Origin: Limnomonas spitsbergensis | Lineage: Eukaryota > Chlorophyta > Chlorophyceae > Chlamydomonadales | Length of the DNA stretch: 64,000 bases | Direction of reading: 5' to 3' | NCBI GenBank assembly: GCA_037349105.1 | Contig: JAYJMM010000111.1 | Span: 2,046,001-2,110,000, forward strand | Shown: one piece after another, positions 10,990-22,370 of the stretch | How the letters are laid out: every line of letters begins with the position of its first letter | Position numbering within the stretch: position 1 is the first letter of the stretch | Notes under the pieces: model-generated | Told to the model about the DNA's origin: nothing | Seen by the model: only the letters and a program-made list of their open reading frames with translations | Database searches by the model: none | Made by a program: the position numbers and the translations under genes

Positions 10990-12239
10990 TTGCAGACAGG
11001 GAGACATGCATCAGCCCCCCCGTTGCAGACTCAATTTCTGTTCATAGGGGAACCAACTATTACAGTATTCACACTTGGAACGCATGCACATCTTCATCTC
11101 CGCCCCATTCGAATTCCTAAACAAAGTATGCACCTTCTGCTACTACGCTTATCAAGTGCCATACATTACGAGCGCATGCCAGAATTATGCCAGAATTATG
11201 CTCCTGGGAGTACTAGTAGCTAGTTGAACAAAGCAAAAATATGCACACAGATATGCACACGACGAAGCTGTCATGCATTTTCCATACGAGCGTATAACTT
11301 GATGTCGAGCTGTGAAGATGACTAATGCCGACGCAAGAGGAATGACGAGTTGACGACGAGCGAGGGCCAGGAGCGAGCGGGTGCACATGTACCAGTACTT
11401 CGACAGGGCGGGTTTCGACAGGGGAGAAAACGTGGGGATCTTTGCCACCTTCCCCGGGTTTATTTTGGTGTCTTTTCTTTTCTTGAACCCTTCGCACTTT
11501 CGGCAGGTATCGAACTCGCGACCTCCACTTGATTAGTAGCGTCGGTGCTAGGCTGTAAAACTGACAACAGTACGGCATTAGTCACGGACGATTACGTTGG
11601 GTGGGTGGCGGGCGAGAGGTGTCATCGCCGCGCGGCCCAAAAGCTTTCCGAATACATATCGCCTACACCCGACGTTGGGTACAATAGAATCGCATTGCTA
11701 ATGCGCTTCTTTTGATCGAGGCCGCGCTTGCGGTAGAACACTTCATGCCAACCCACCCCTGGCCTGTGCCTGCGGAGCAACGTGAGCCGTCGCTTCGGCA
11801 TAGTAGGTTTGGTGACCGTCTTTGCTTTTTTTTTTAGTCACTTTTTCTTTCTAGGCACACTTTTTTACAGTCTCCCATAAAGGAGATCCCTAAAAATGTT
11901 AGCGAGGTTACCGTATCGATACGCGTATCTGGCATGCAAAGCCGGAAGTTGGGACTGACTGGAAGGGTGGTGGACGGCTTTGTAATGCCAGGTGGGCCGA
12001 TTTTTAGATCGACCGTTGATAACACAGGTTGTTAGTAGAGAAAAGGGAAGCGTCTTGACCTCTGAGTGGCCCTTATGCACACGCCTGTGGGGAGACTTGG
12101 CAAATTCTTTCATTTGAGCCATGCGGCACGCTCGCGAGTTGTCAAGGGCGAGGTATTACTTATCAATTAATTTCATCTTCCTATTTACTACTGATTGGCT
12201 TTGATTACATATATGAACCACTCGTATTCTGCTTTCCAG
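10990..12239. other. Mostly unannotatable; one tRNA-like fragment
   Basis: On the minus strand at about 11560-11500 the sequence GGTCGCGAGTTCGATACCTG resembles a tRNA T-arm with a pol III B box, possibly a SINE head or tRNA relic; no matching A box is clear. Missing 5' exons of the PP2C gene may lie in this stretch, but none could be identified. Confidence 0.35.
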
Positions 12240-15200
12240 GATGTTCTATCAGTGGAAGAATTCCCGCAGGTATGCTTTCAATCCACTGGGCGTAGCTTCT
12301 CACTGTAACTCCGCTTTATCCACCATCTCTGCACTACAGGGGACTATGTACATGATTTGCGATGGGCATCTGGGTCTAGAAGCAGCAGCCAGCGTGAAAG
12401 CCAACATGGCGAACACTCTGTTTCCGTTTCTTCCAGCAAACGTGCCTGATTGGACTCGGCGCTCAGGTGAACAAAATCACCAGAAGCCCAACGACTCAAC
12501 CCCATCATTGGCCTCATTGGCTGAACATCCATTCTGCCGCTACCCAAACATGCACAGAAGTGGATGCCTACGCGGAGACCTTGCGATATGCACTGTGCCA
12601 AGCATTCGTTTACGTCGAGGCCCAATGGCTTGGAATGAAGCACATCGCAGGTGCGTGCCTATCGGCACCCCCCGTCGTTCCCAGGGGACACCTCCCTGGG
12701 AATGGGTCTGGAAGTGGCAGTGAGGGACCCATTCCATTGGTCCATCACTTCTATAGATACCTATCCCATGCAGGGAAGAGTGTTGGGACTCGGGAAAGCA
12801 CCATGCATGGCACAGCGATGGCAGATTGGAACCGGGTCTTGTTCAGGGTCTGGGGCAGCATATTCCGCTGCTTGGGCCACTGCCCATGGTCCGGTCAAAG
12901 TGAGGTCCCCTTCGGACCTGGGTAGACCGCCCAGTCAGGGACCTGCCTCGAATTGGCCGCAGACGCATGCAGTATTGGGGTCTGACTGGGCTGATTTTGT
13001 TCTCATGGTAACACTACACATGCACTCACGTTCCTACTGGACCAGTGTGAAGACTCGGCCTCCAGTAATGAACATTCATTGCCAAAATCACTGAAAGAAT
13101 TGCTGCATGTAACATGCCTGGCCATGCTGATTGGCATTTTATCGCAATGCTTCCCATATGTCACTCTTTCACTGCTGCCCTAGCTATGAACGCCTGCCCC
13201 ATGCTGATTTGCTCCTGGAGGTTTTCATATACCGGTACCGTAAATGGGCAGACAGTACTCTGGAGGGATAGTTGCTGTCGCACATTACTTTGCCATCCTC
13301 TGGGCATTTAAACAACAGAATTCTTCATTTCATTTTATCGGAAGTGCTGTTGGTATTACTCTACGGCTTTCTCAACCCGAAACTGTGGTGATCATCAGGA
13401 GTGGCAAAACATGCCTATCCTGAATAATGAAAGTCTGCGCTCTGAGGCCTGACTAAGGGAGCCTACAGTAACAGTATGACCAGCAATATGACCGCAGTAT
13501 GACCTGCAGTACGGCCAGCAGTACCAGTATGACCAGCAGAACGGCCAGCAGTACCAGTATGACCAGCAGTACGGCCAGCAGTACCAGCAGAACAGCCAAC
13601 AGTACCAGTATGACCAGCAGAACGGCCAGCAGTACCAGTATGACCAGCAGAACGGCCAGCAGTACCAGTATGACCAGCAGTACGGCCAGCAGTACCAGTA
13701 TGACCTGCAGTACGGCCAGCAGTATCAGTATGGCCAGCAGTATGACCAGCAGTACAAGTATGACCAGCAGTATGACCAGCAGTACAAGTGAGACCAGCAG
13801 TCTGAACAGCAGTATGAAGAACAGTATGAACAGCAGTGTGTCCAGCGGTATGAACAGCAGTATGACCCCTTTCTCTATCTATTTCTTCTCAGGCACCACT
13901 GTGACGACATCCATGCCCCTATTCACAACACACACTTTCACAGCCTCATCATTTAACCCTATTCATTTGTTGCCAGGCACCACAGTGACGATCATCCTGG
14001 TGACCGGTTGCTTGGTGACATCAGCTAATGTTGGTGACTCTGCGGCTGTGCTGGACACGGGCTGCTCCATGCTGGAGCTCACGGACAGCCATCGGATACA
14101 ATCGCATATCAGGGAGCGAACTCGGCTGGAGGCTGCAGGATGCCACTTGGCCCCGCTAGGTTTTCATTTGGAGGTGAGGGTGCAGGACAGTGGGAAGGAG
14201 GTGAGGGTGTGGGACAGTGGGAAGGAGGTGAGGGTGTGGGACAGTAGGGAGGAGGTGAGGGTGTGGGACAGTGGGAAGGAGGTGAGGGTGTGGGACAGTA
14301 GGAAGGAGGTGAGGGTGTGGGACAGTAGGGAGGAGGTGAGGGTGTGGGACAGTAGGGACGAGGTGAGGGTGTGGGACAGAAGGAAGGAGGTGAGGGTGTG
14401 GGACAGTAGGGAGGAGGTCAGGGTGCAGGACAGTAGGGACGAGGTGAGGGTGTGGGACAGTTGGGAGGAGGTGAGGGTGTGGGACAGTAGGGAGGAGGTG
14501 AGGGTGTGGGACAGTGGGAAGGAGGTGAGGGTGCAGGACAGTGGGAAGGAGGTGAGGGTGTGGGACAGTAGGGAGGAGGTGAGGGTGTGGGACAGTAGGG
14601 AGGAGGTGAGGGTGTGGGACAGTAGGGAGGAGGTGAGGGTGTGGGACAGTAGGGAGGAGGTGAGGGTGTGGGACAGTGGGAAGGAGGTGAGGGTGCAGGA
14701 CAGTGGGAAGGAGGTCAGGGTGTGGGACAGTAGGGAGGAGGTGAGGGTGCAGGACAGTGGGAAGGAGGTGAGGGTGTGGGACAGTAGGGAGGAGGTGAGG
14801 GTGTGGGACAGTAGGGAGGAGGTGAGGGTGTGGGACAGTAGGGAGGAGGTGAGGGTGTGGGACAGTAGGGAGGAGGTGAGGGTGTAGGACAGTAGGGAGG
14901 AGGTGAGGGTGTGGGACAGTAGGGAGGAGGTGAGGGTGTGGGACAGTAGGGAGGAGGTGAGGGTGTGGGACAGTAGGGAGGAGGTGAGGGTGTGGGACTG
15001 AAGGGAGGAGGTGAGGGTGTGGGACAGTAGGGAGGAGGTGAGGGTGTAGGACAGTAGGGAGGAGGTGAGGGTGTGGGACAGTAGAGAGGAGGTGAGGGTG
15101 TGGGACAGTAGGGAGGAGGTGAGGGTGTGGGACAGTAGGGAGGAGGTCAGGGTGTGGGGCAGTGGGAAAGAGGTGAGGGTGTGGGACAGTAGGAAGGAGG

Positions 15201-18064
15201 TGAGGGTGTGGGACAGTGGGAAGGAGGTGAGGGTGTGGGACAGTAGGAAGGAGGTGACGGTGCAGGACAGTAGGGAGGAGGTGAGGGTGTGGGTCAGTAG
15301 GGAGGAGGTGAGGGTGTGGGACATTAGGGAAGAGGTGAGGGTGTGGGACAGTAGGGAGGAGGTGAGGGTGTGGGACAGTAGGGAGGAGGTGAGGGTGTGG
15401 GACAGTAGGTAGGAGGTGAGGGTGTGGGACAGTAGGGAGGAGGTGAGGGTGTGGGACAGTAGGGAGGAGGTGAGGGTGTCGGACAGTAGGGACTAGGGAG
15501 GAGGTGAGGGTGTGGGACAGTAGGGAGGAGGTGAGGGTGTGGGACAGTAGGGAGGAGGTGAGGGTGTGGGACAGTAGGAAGGAGGTGAGGGTGTGGGACA
15601 GTGGGGAGGAGGTGAGGGTGTGGGACAGTGGGAAGGAGGTGAGGGTGCGGGACAGTGGGAAGGAGGTGAGGGTGTGGGACAGTAGGGAGGAGGTGAGGGT
15701 TTGGGACAGTAGGGAGGAGGTGGACGCTGCGGGATGCCACTTGGCCCCGCTAGGGTTTCATTTGGAGGTGAGGGTATGAGAGGTTCTGAAACATGTGTGG
15801 ACTGCAATGTTCCCCTGTTGGACTTTCACACATGTGTGGACTGCAATGAAACCCTGCCAGGCTTCCACACTTGTGTGGACTGCAATGTTTCCCTGTCAGG
15901 CTTCCACACATGCGTGGACTGTAATGTTTCCCTGCCGGGCTTCCACATATGTGTGGGCTGCAGGTTGCTACCATTCCCCAGATTGCAGCGCGGGGATATC
16001 AAGTCAGATTCCTAGGTTTTCATGAGTAGGGGACTTTATTTTGTGTAGGAGCCAATTGTGTGAACAAGTGTGGAATTTCGCATTTTATCACACCATGTGT
16101 TCACCTTTTGTTGCCACACTCCATGCAGGGGCCTGCTAAGCCCAAGGATCCAGGTGTTGGACCCCTGCGCATCTGGCCGGGCGGCCTGTGCGTGTCCCGA
16201 TCGATTGGAGATATCATGTCCGGGCGGGAGATCATGCCCTTGCCGCACGTCAAACAGGTGGGGGGGGGTACAAGGAGGCGTGGGGTGATGGGCCAGGGAT
16301 GATGCTTTATCATTACGTGGAAGATGGGAGGGGTATGAGGAGGTGGGGAGTAACGTGCTGCCATGGTGTAGGGGGGCATCGTGATTTGAAGCAGGTGTGG
16401 GGGGACTATGTGGAGGTGTGGGATGATGCGTTGTCATTACGTGAAAGAGGGGGGGGGGGAAGAGGTGGGCGGGGGGTGATGAGTTGCCTTGATATGAAGC
16501 AGGTGTGGGGAGACAACATGACTGGGCGGGAGATGATGCCCCTGTCGCACGTAATACAGGCGGGACTATGTGGAGGTGTGGGATGATGCATTGTCATTAC
16601 GTGAAAGAGGGGGGGGGGGAAGAGGTGGGCGGGGGGTGATGAGTTGCCTTGATATGAAGCAGGTGTGGGGAGACAACATGACTGGGCGGGAGATGATGCC
16701 CCTGTCGCACGTAATACAGGCGGGACTATGTGGAGGTGTGGGATGATGCATTGTCATTACGTGAAAGAGGGGGGGGGGGAAGAGGTGGGCGGGGGGTGAT
16801 GAGTTGCCTTGATATGAAGCAGGTGTGGGGAGACAACATGACTGGGCGGGAGATGATGCCCCTGTCGCACGTAATACAGGCGGGACTATGTGGAGGTGTG
16901 GGATGATGCGTTGTCATTACGTGAAAGAGGGGGGGGGGGGAAGAGGTGGGCGGGGGGTGATGAGTTGCCTTGATATGAAGCAGGTGTGGGGAGACAACAT
17001 GACTGGGCGGGAGATGATGCCCCTGTCGCACGTAATACAGGCGGGACTATGTGGAGGTGTGGGATGATGCATTGTCATTACGTGAAAGAGGGGGGGGGGA
17101 AGAGGTGGGCGGGGGGTGATGAGTTGCCTTGATATGAAGCAGGTGTGGGGAGACAACATGACTGGGCGGGAGATGATGCCCCTGTCGCACGTAATACAGG
17201 CGGGACTATGTGGAGGTGTGGGATGATGCATTGTCATCCTGAACAGGTGTTGCCTTCGGAGCAGGCTGCCACATCCTGACCGCCTCTGACGGGCCGTGGG
17301 TCGTGCTCTCTCTCAGCAAGGCCGTCAGGCTGGTGCTTCAAACCCTCAACCCCCAACTCTTCACCCTGAACATGTGTTGGGTCCGGAGCAGGGCTGCCGC
17401 ATCCTGACCGCCTCTGATGGGCTGTGGGTCATGCTCTCTCTCAGCAAGGCCGTCAGGCTGGTGCTTCAAACCCTCAACCCTCAACCCTTCACCCTGAACC
17501 GGTGTTGGTTCCGGAGCAGGGCTGCCGCATCCTGACCGCCTCTGATGGGCTGTGGGTCATGCTCTCTCTCAGCAAGGCCGTCAGGCTGGTGCTTCAAACC
17601 CTCAACCCTCAACCCTTCACCCTGACCAGGTGTTGGTTCCGGAGCAGGGCTGCCGCATCCTGATCGCCCATGACAGGATGTGGGATGCAATGTCACTGAG
17701 CAAGCCTGTGAAGATTGCACGCTATAAGTCCCTACCCCTAACCCATCACCATGAACAGGTGTTGGTTCCGGAGCAGGGCTGCCGCATCCTGATCGCCTCT
17801 GATGGGCTGTGGGACGTGCTCTCTCTCAGCAAGGCCGTCAGGCTGGCGCGCCTCATGTCCAGGGACGCGGCGGCCGCCGCGCTGGTGCAGGCCACGGTTG
17901 GGCACAAGCTGTTTAATGACGACACGACGGTGCTGGTGGTAGATGTCATGCCGAGCGTTGACGCCTGTTTCGAGGCGATGGCGTTGCTTGTGAGGCACCA
18001 GAGGGGGGGGGTCCGGTATGACTATTTTTTTGCAATTTTGTCCAATACAATATTATGTCATTGA
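12240..18064 (+). CDS. PP2C-family protein phosphatase, N-terminus not found
   Basis: Six exons join in phase: 12240-12269, 12340-12466, 12558-12650, 13977-14173, 16129-16257 and 17759 onward. Reading to the TGA at 18062-18064 gives 293 residues. PP2C (PPM) motifs appear in order: MICDGHLG (the DGH metal-ligand motif, 12352-12375), TSANVGDSAAVLD, GGLCVSRSIGD, then IASDGLWDV and the metal-binding NDDTTVLVVDV. These enzymes are Mg/Mn-dependent Ser/Thr phosphatases. The segment before DGH that normally carries the R-x-x-x-E-D motif is missing, so upstream exons exist or the copy is truncated; the first 30-nt exon is the least certain. An alternative donor at 17939 (exon 17759-17938, phase 0) would splice to the exons at 18591-18840 and 19513-19634, replacing the tail with an extension (375 residues in all). 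Every large intron is filled with tandem repeats, several derived from the adjoining exon edges. Confidence 0.88.
13470..13870. repeat. Intronic AGTACGGCCAGCAGTACCAGTATGACC array
   Basis: Minisatellite of CAGCAGTA(C/T)GGCC and CAGTATGAC blocks (roughly 27-45 bp) in the PP2C intron before the exon at 13977. It decays at its 3' end into GAACAGCAGTATGA. Its Ser/Thr/Met-rich frame is not part of the mature coding sequence. Confidence 0.85.
13886..13915 (+). repeat. Copy of the acceptor edge of the exon at 13977
   Basis: TTCTCAG|GCACCACTGTGACGA repeats the true border TTGCCAG|GCACCACAGTGACGA about 86 bp upstream. The copy has an even better pyrimidine tract (tatctatttcttctcag). Using it would add a reading that stays open to the real exon (GTTVTTSMPLF..., continuing to GTTVTIILVTG), but 87 bp of extra sequence would be included. 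Confidence 0.75.
14174..15723. repeat. 27-bp intronic array with a splice donor in nearly every unit
   Basis: About 57 units of GGTGAGGGTGTGGGACAGTAGGGAGGA directly follow the exon ending at 14173 (TTGGAG|GTGAGGGTG). Each unit re-creates GAG|GTGAGGG, the same donor. At the far end (about 15724-15769) the last part of the exon is repeated (GGATGCCACTTGGCCCCGCT, then TTTCATTTGGAG|GTGAGGGT). Because the period is nine codons and the exon ends in phase 0, the exon reading frame continues as EVRVWDSRE repeats to a stop at 14885-14887. Confidence 0.95.
15785..15965. repeat. Four copies of a 45-bp CTTCCACACATGTGTGGACTG repeat
   Basis: Units run from TTCCACACATGTGTGGACTG through CAATGTTTCCCTGNCAGG. 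The core ACACATGTGTGGA is nearly palindromic. It sits in the PP2C intron between the 27-bp array and the exon at 16129. Confidence 0.85.
16258..17243. repeat. 160-bp intronic array made from the 3' edge of the exon at 16129
   Basis: About five near-identical 160-bp units (first decayed ones from 16260, regular from about 16400). Each contains ATGACTGGGCGGGAGATGAT followed by GCCCCTGTCGCACGTAATACAG, a copy of the exon end (SGREIMPLPHVKQ becomes TGREMMPLSHVIQ). In the copies the donor GT is replaced by GC (ATACAG|GCGGGA). Units also carry a G-run of 8-11 whose length varies. Confidence 0.92.
17247..17758 (+). repeat. Four decoy copies of the 5' part of the catalytic exon
   Basis: Copies start at 17247, 17374, 17502 and 17630 (period 127-129 bp) before the true exon at 17759. 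Each encodes a variant of VLVPEQGCRILIASDGLWDV. The acceptor AG is intact in copies 1 and 4 but changed to AT and CG in copies 2 and 3. Copies 1-3 read DG(L/P)WVM or similar instead of DGLWDV. Copy 4 reads AHDRMWDAMSLSKP and is in frame with the true exon without a stop. Confidence 0.9.
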
Positions 18065-18590
18065 TGTCCGACACTATGCTGTAGTGTCAGTCAAAAATCG
18101 TCTTATGCTGAGTTCGTTTATGTTTTGTACCCTTAATTTGCCTCAGTCGCGCTGTTCGTTTTCTTGGTTAGTATTTTGATCCAAAGCTGATTTGTTTTCC
18201 GATCAACTGTTCGTTTATGCTGTGGGAGGCGCATCTTGTGCCAGTACGCGTCTTGCCTTTGTCCCAGCGAATGACTACCTGTATTTTCTTTTTGACATCA
18301 TTTTGATCGGGAGACAGCGTACAAACGCTGCCTGTGCGGTGAACGGCGCCGTGTTTGACATGCTTCTAGGGTTGGGGAGAAAGATAACGATTTTGTAGTT
18401 TTTTCGTGTCGGTGTAAGTAATCATGAAAATCAACCATTCGTTTTTTGGGGAAAAATTGGCATAGTAATGAAAGTGGTGCATTGACAACCTGGCATAGTA
18501 ATGAAAGTGGTGCAGTGACAACCAGGCATAGTAATTAGAGTGAACCTGGTTGTTGACACATGCCCCCCCCCCTTTTTCTGCCTGCCTCAG
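18065..18590. other. AT-richer spacer with a 33-bp triplicate
   Basis: No open frame of interest. At about 18459-18550 the motif GGCATAGTAATGAAAGTGGT is repeated three times at 33-34 bp spacing. The stretch ends in the long pyrimidine tract of the acceptor at 18590. Confidence 0.55.
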
Positions 18591-19634
18591 GCTGAGGTCG
18601 CAACGGGTGCTCTATCCTTGGGGACAGGCTCGCCGCCCCTGCGCTCCTGCCTGTCGGCCGGCAGTCTGTTCGCCTGCTTCCAGCCCGAGGCCGAAGAGTT
18701 TGACAGCCGCGACGCCGCCGGCCCCGGCCACCTGCAGCTCTTCTCGGACGTGGATTGCCTTGAGGCCTACCCGCAGACGCTGGCTGTCCTGCGGAATGTG
18801 GTGTGGTGGGGCCCCGCCGGCGAGGCCGGGGGCCAAACGCGTGACTATACAAACCACGACGAGCGCAGTTTTGCCCGTGACAGCTCTGAGGCTTCTTGTC
18901 ACCCTAAAGCATGTAAGCGGTGACCCTGAAGGCCTGAACCCTAGAGCTGTGACCCTGAACCCTAAAGCTGTGACCCTGACTTTGGAAATGTTATACTGAA
19001 CCCTAAACGGTGATCCTGACCCTGGAACGGTGACCCTGAACCCTATGGACGTGCCCCTGAACCCTAAAGCTGCGACCCTGAACCCTCAAGATGGTGACCC
19101 TGAACTTGGAACGGTGACCCTAAACCCAGAAGCTGTGACCCTGAACCTTGAAGCGGTGACCCTAACCCTGGAACGGTGTCCCTGAACCCTTAAGCGGTGA
19201 CCCTGACCCTTGAAGTGTGGCCCTGAACCCTAAAGCTGTGACCCTGAACCCAGAAGCAGTGACCCTGAACCCTGAAGCAGTGACCCTGGACATTGAAGCG
19301 GTGACCCTGACCCCTCAAGATGGTGACCATGACCCTGGAAGTGTGGTCCTGAACCCTGAAGCGGTGACCCTGACTCGGGAGCGGTGACCCTGAACCCTGA
19401 AGCTGTGACCCTGAACCCTAGAGCGGGTACCCTGACTCGGGTTTCTTGTTGCATGCGTGTACCTGTTTTGTGAGATGCTGAGAAGCAGTTGGTCTCTTCA
19501 CACATGCTGCAGGTTCTCTGTCAGCGGCGAACGACGTGCTGAGCAGCAGCTGGGCCAAGCAGCTGCAGGGCGGTGACTATGCCCTCGTCAGCAGCCTGGT
19601 AGTGGCGGGCAGCCGCAGAGCTGGCGGCATGTGA
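18591..19634 (+). CDS. Two further exons, probably an alternative C-terminus of the PP2C gene
   Basis: Exon 18591-18840 follows a strong acceptor (cccccccccctttttctgcctgcctcag) and ends at C|GTGACT. Exon 19513-19634 starts after CTGCAG and ends at TGA. The phases match (1 nt left over, 2 nt supplied). The first exon is in phase 0 with the PP2C donor at 17939. The peptides (AEVATGALSLGTGSPPLRSC and SLSANDVLSSSWAKQLQGGD) have no motif I recognise. They could instead belong to a separate downstream gene; no promoter or start codon was found for one. Arrays lie in and after the intron. Confidence 0.5.
18905..19440. repeat. GACCCTGAACCCTGAAGCGGT degenerate array
   Basis: About 25 units of roughly 21 bp built on (G)TGACCCTGAACCCTRAAGC. 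The CCCTAAA words recall the plant-type telomere repeat, but the spacing and intervening GTGAC argue for an ordinary minisatellite. It lies in the putative intron between the exons at 18591 and 19513. Confidence 0.85.
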
Positions 19635-20570
19635 GCCGACCTGGTGGCATCTGCAGCAATTGGGTGGCAGCTGGCAGCCTTTTAAGGTGACTTTGTCTCA
19701 TCCGCAGCACTGCGAGCATCTTGGTGACTTTTGGCAACGACAGAGCTGGCGGCCTCAAAGTCGACCTGGTTGCTTCTGCAGCCTTGTCAGTAGCCGGGTA
19801 GTGGCACACAGCCACTAGAGCTGGCGGCCTCGAAGTCGACCTGGTAGCAGCCTTGTCAGTAGCCGGGTAGTGGCACACAGCCACTAGAGCTGGCGGCATG
19901 TGAATCGACCTGGTGGCACCTGCAGCACCCGGGTGACAGCTGGCAGCTGCTTGAACGACCTTGTGGCACCTGGGTGGTAGCTGGTAGCTGCTGAGCTGGC
20001 CGCCTCTCAGGACGACCTTGTGGCACCTGGGTGGTAGCTGGTAGCTGCTGAGCTGGCAGTCTCTCAGGACGACCTTGTGGCACATGGGTGGTAGCTGGCA
20101 GCCTCTTAGGATGACCTGGTGGCACTTGCAGCACTGTCAGGACCTCGATGGCAGCTGGCAGCAGCAGACGTAGCGGCCTGTCAGTCGACCTGGTAGCACC
20201 TGCAGCACTGTCAGGACTTGGTGGCAGCTGGCAGCAGCAGACGTAGCGGCCTGTCAGTCGACCTTGTAGCACCTGCAGCACTGTCAGGACCTGGGTGGCA
20301 GCTGGCAGCAGCAGACGTAGCGGCCTGTCAGTCGACCTTGTAGCACCTGCAGCACTATCAGGACCTCGGTGGCAGCTGGCAGCAGCAGACGTAGCGGCCT
20401 GTCAGTCGACCTGGTGGCACCTGCAGCACTGTCAGGACCTGGGTGGCAGCTGACAGCAGCAGACGTAGCGGTCTGTCAGTCGACCTGGTGGCACCTGCAG
20501 CACTGTCAGCAGATTGGTCGTGGCGGCTGGCTGCCGAAGAATGGGCGGCCTATCAGAACCCTGGTTCTGG
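19600..20570. repeat. 72-bp array derived from the end of the exon at 19513
   Basis: Early units (19786 and 19852) repeat the exon's last part (GTCAGTAGCCGGGTAGTGGC against the exon's GTCAGCAGCCTGGTAGTGGC), followed by AGAGCTGGCGGC and TCGACCTGGT. Later units (20090-20510) homogenise to GTAGCGGCCTGTCAGTCGAC, a TGGTAGCACCTGCAGCACTG segment and TCAGGACCTGGGTGGCAGCT. No independent coding potential. Confidence 0.85.
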
Positions 20571-20582
20571 CAGACTTTTGTG

Positions 20583-21180
20583 CACCTGGCGGTCCTTAGG
20601 GTGACCTGGACGCCTGGAGGGTGACCTGGACGCCTAAAGGCTGACCTGGCCGCCTTAAGGGTAACCTGGCCGCCTGGGGTGTGACCTGGTCGTGTAAAGG
20701 GTAACCTGGCAGCCCACTGGGTACCTGGCAGCCTAGGGGTAACCTGCCCGCCGAAAGGGTGACCTGGCTGCCTAACGGAATACTTGGCCACTTTCAGGGT
20801 CACCTGGATGCCTAAAGGGTCACCTGGTCGCGTAAAGGGTAACCGAAGGGTGACCTGGCCACATAAAGGGTGGCCTGGACGCATAAAGGGTGACCTGGAC
20901 GCATAAAGGGTGGCCTGGACGCCTGGAGACTGGCCTGGACTCTGCTGGTGGTGGTGGGTAGCTGCTGCTGGCAGCCTCTTGTGTGCCGTAGGCAGGGGCG
21001 GTTTTCTGCTGCCTCCGCCTGCGTGTGGCGAGTGGCGAACCAGCTGGCAGCCTAGAGGGCGGCCAGCTGCTGCTGGCGACCTCTTGTGTTCCGTTGGCAG
21101 GGGTGGAGAGCGGCGGCTGCCTGCTGCATTCGCCTGCATGTGGCAGGCAGCGGCCCAACTGGCAGCCCTAGGACTCAGCA
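20583..21180. repeat. GGGTGACCTGGACGCCTAAA array and adjoining duplication
   Basis: 20583-20940 has about 17 units of 20-21 bp (GTGACCTGG(A/C)CGCCTAAAGG). 20940-21180 holds two copies of a roughly 120-bp segment with CTGCTGCTGGCAGCCTCTTG and GGCAGGGGCGG. No gene seen. Confidence 0.85.
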
Positions 21181-22190
21181 TGTGCAGACGGCTAATGACA
21201 GCAGAGCTGGCAGCCCCGCGACGGCCTCTGCTGTTCTCGCACACGGTGGAGCCGCAGCTGCTGCTATTTTCTCGATGTCCACATTTGCTGGCAGGGGCGC
21301 GGGGCGGCGTCTTGTATAAATAATTGAAACTTTCGAGTGTGTGTGTGTGTGTGCTTGCAAATGGCATGGATATCCTCTGGTGGTGCAGTTCGAAGGTGTT
21401 GCTTCCCGCCAGTGGCGTCTCTGCGTCATCTTGCCCCAGTAGTTCATTTATCTAACACATTGTGGGAATGTAGGGTTGTTTTTAGATGCCGTGTTCTGTT
21501 TCGCCCTCCTGGCGTTTGGCTTTCCGCGAAGCGGACGCGAGGTCTGGAGGGTCGCACGTCCCTCTTTGTATATGTATATGGCGTGCAATGACTTTCAGAA
21601 TCCGGCTCCTAGCTTCCATGTCGCTGTGCCTCGTGTCTTAAGTACTTTTCTGCGACCTATGTGTGTTCGCCATGCGTGTGCCCCATGCATGTTTTCATGC
21701 GTGTGCTCCATGCGTGTGCCGCATGCATTTTCTCCATGTGTGCGCGCCATGCGTATGCCCACTGCGCGTGCTCCATGCGCTCGTTGGTGCACAAGGCCTC
21801 CCGTTCGAGGTGGTGTAGCCTCATCACCGGCAGCCACCAAGGTGGCGCTGAACTACGTTGGGGACTCTTTGCATGCGAGCATTTGGTTGAAACAAGGTGC
21901 ATTTTGAAGCTCTGGCACAGTTTGTGATCCTCAACCAGTCTGTCCTCACTTCATGAACTCCCCTCACCCTCTTCTCGTGGCAAAGCGCCAATCTTCGCAA
22001 GCTGTTTGTCTTGCCTACCTTTTTTCACCCTTAAAGTTTTTGTTTCAGGCCCAAAAGCGACTGGATTCATACATTTGTGTCGCGTACGGGGATGTGGTCA
22101 CAAGCTCTCGGCCCGGGTGTGGTGCTGCGGTGCCCTCTTATCACTGTATAACTAAAGCATTTAGCTGTACAACATGTGAAACGGTTGGCT
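21181..22190. other. No gene seen; simple-sequence patches
   Basis: Contains a (GT)8 run near 21338 and a 21656-21790 patch of CCATGCGTGTGC-type repeats. Open frames are Cys/His/Met-rich by-products of that patch. Confidence 0.5.
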
Positions 22191-22191
22191 C

Positions 22192-22370
22192 GCTGGTAGG
22201 CTGGCTGACTGGGCTGGCTGTCTGGCAGGCGTTGTAGACTGGCTGGCTGGCTGACTGGCTGGCAGGCTGACTGGCTGGCAGGCTGGCTGGCTGGCTGGCT
22301 GGCAGGCTAGCAGGCTGGCTGGCTGGCAGGCTGGTTGGCTAGCAGGCTGGTAGGCTGGCTGTCCGGGAGG
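22192..22370. repeat. GGCTGGCTGGCA simple repeat
   Basis: Irregular (GGCT)n with interspersed GGCA and GACT tetramers. It lies upstream of the inverted-repeat element and the retrotransposon. Confidence 0.95.

Noticed and set aside
13499..15324. Long EVRVWDSRE-type and HTLTSSLLS-type frames on both strands
   Set aside because: Generated by the 27-bp array. Only the part adjoining the exon end could ever be translated, through alternative donor use or intron retention.
18905..19440. CCCTAAA words as an interstitial telomere block
   Set aside because: Units are about 21 bp with GTGAC between them, not tandem 7-mers, and they vary as an ordinary minisatellite.
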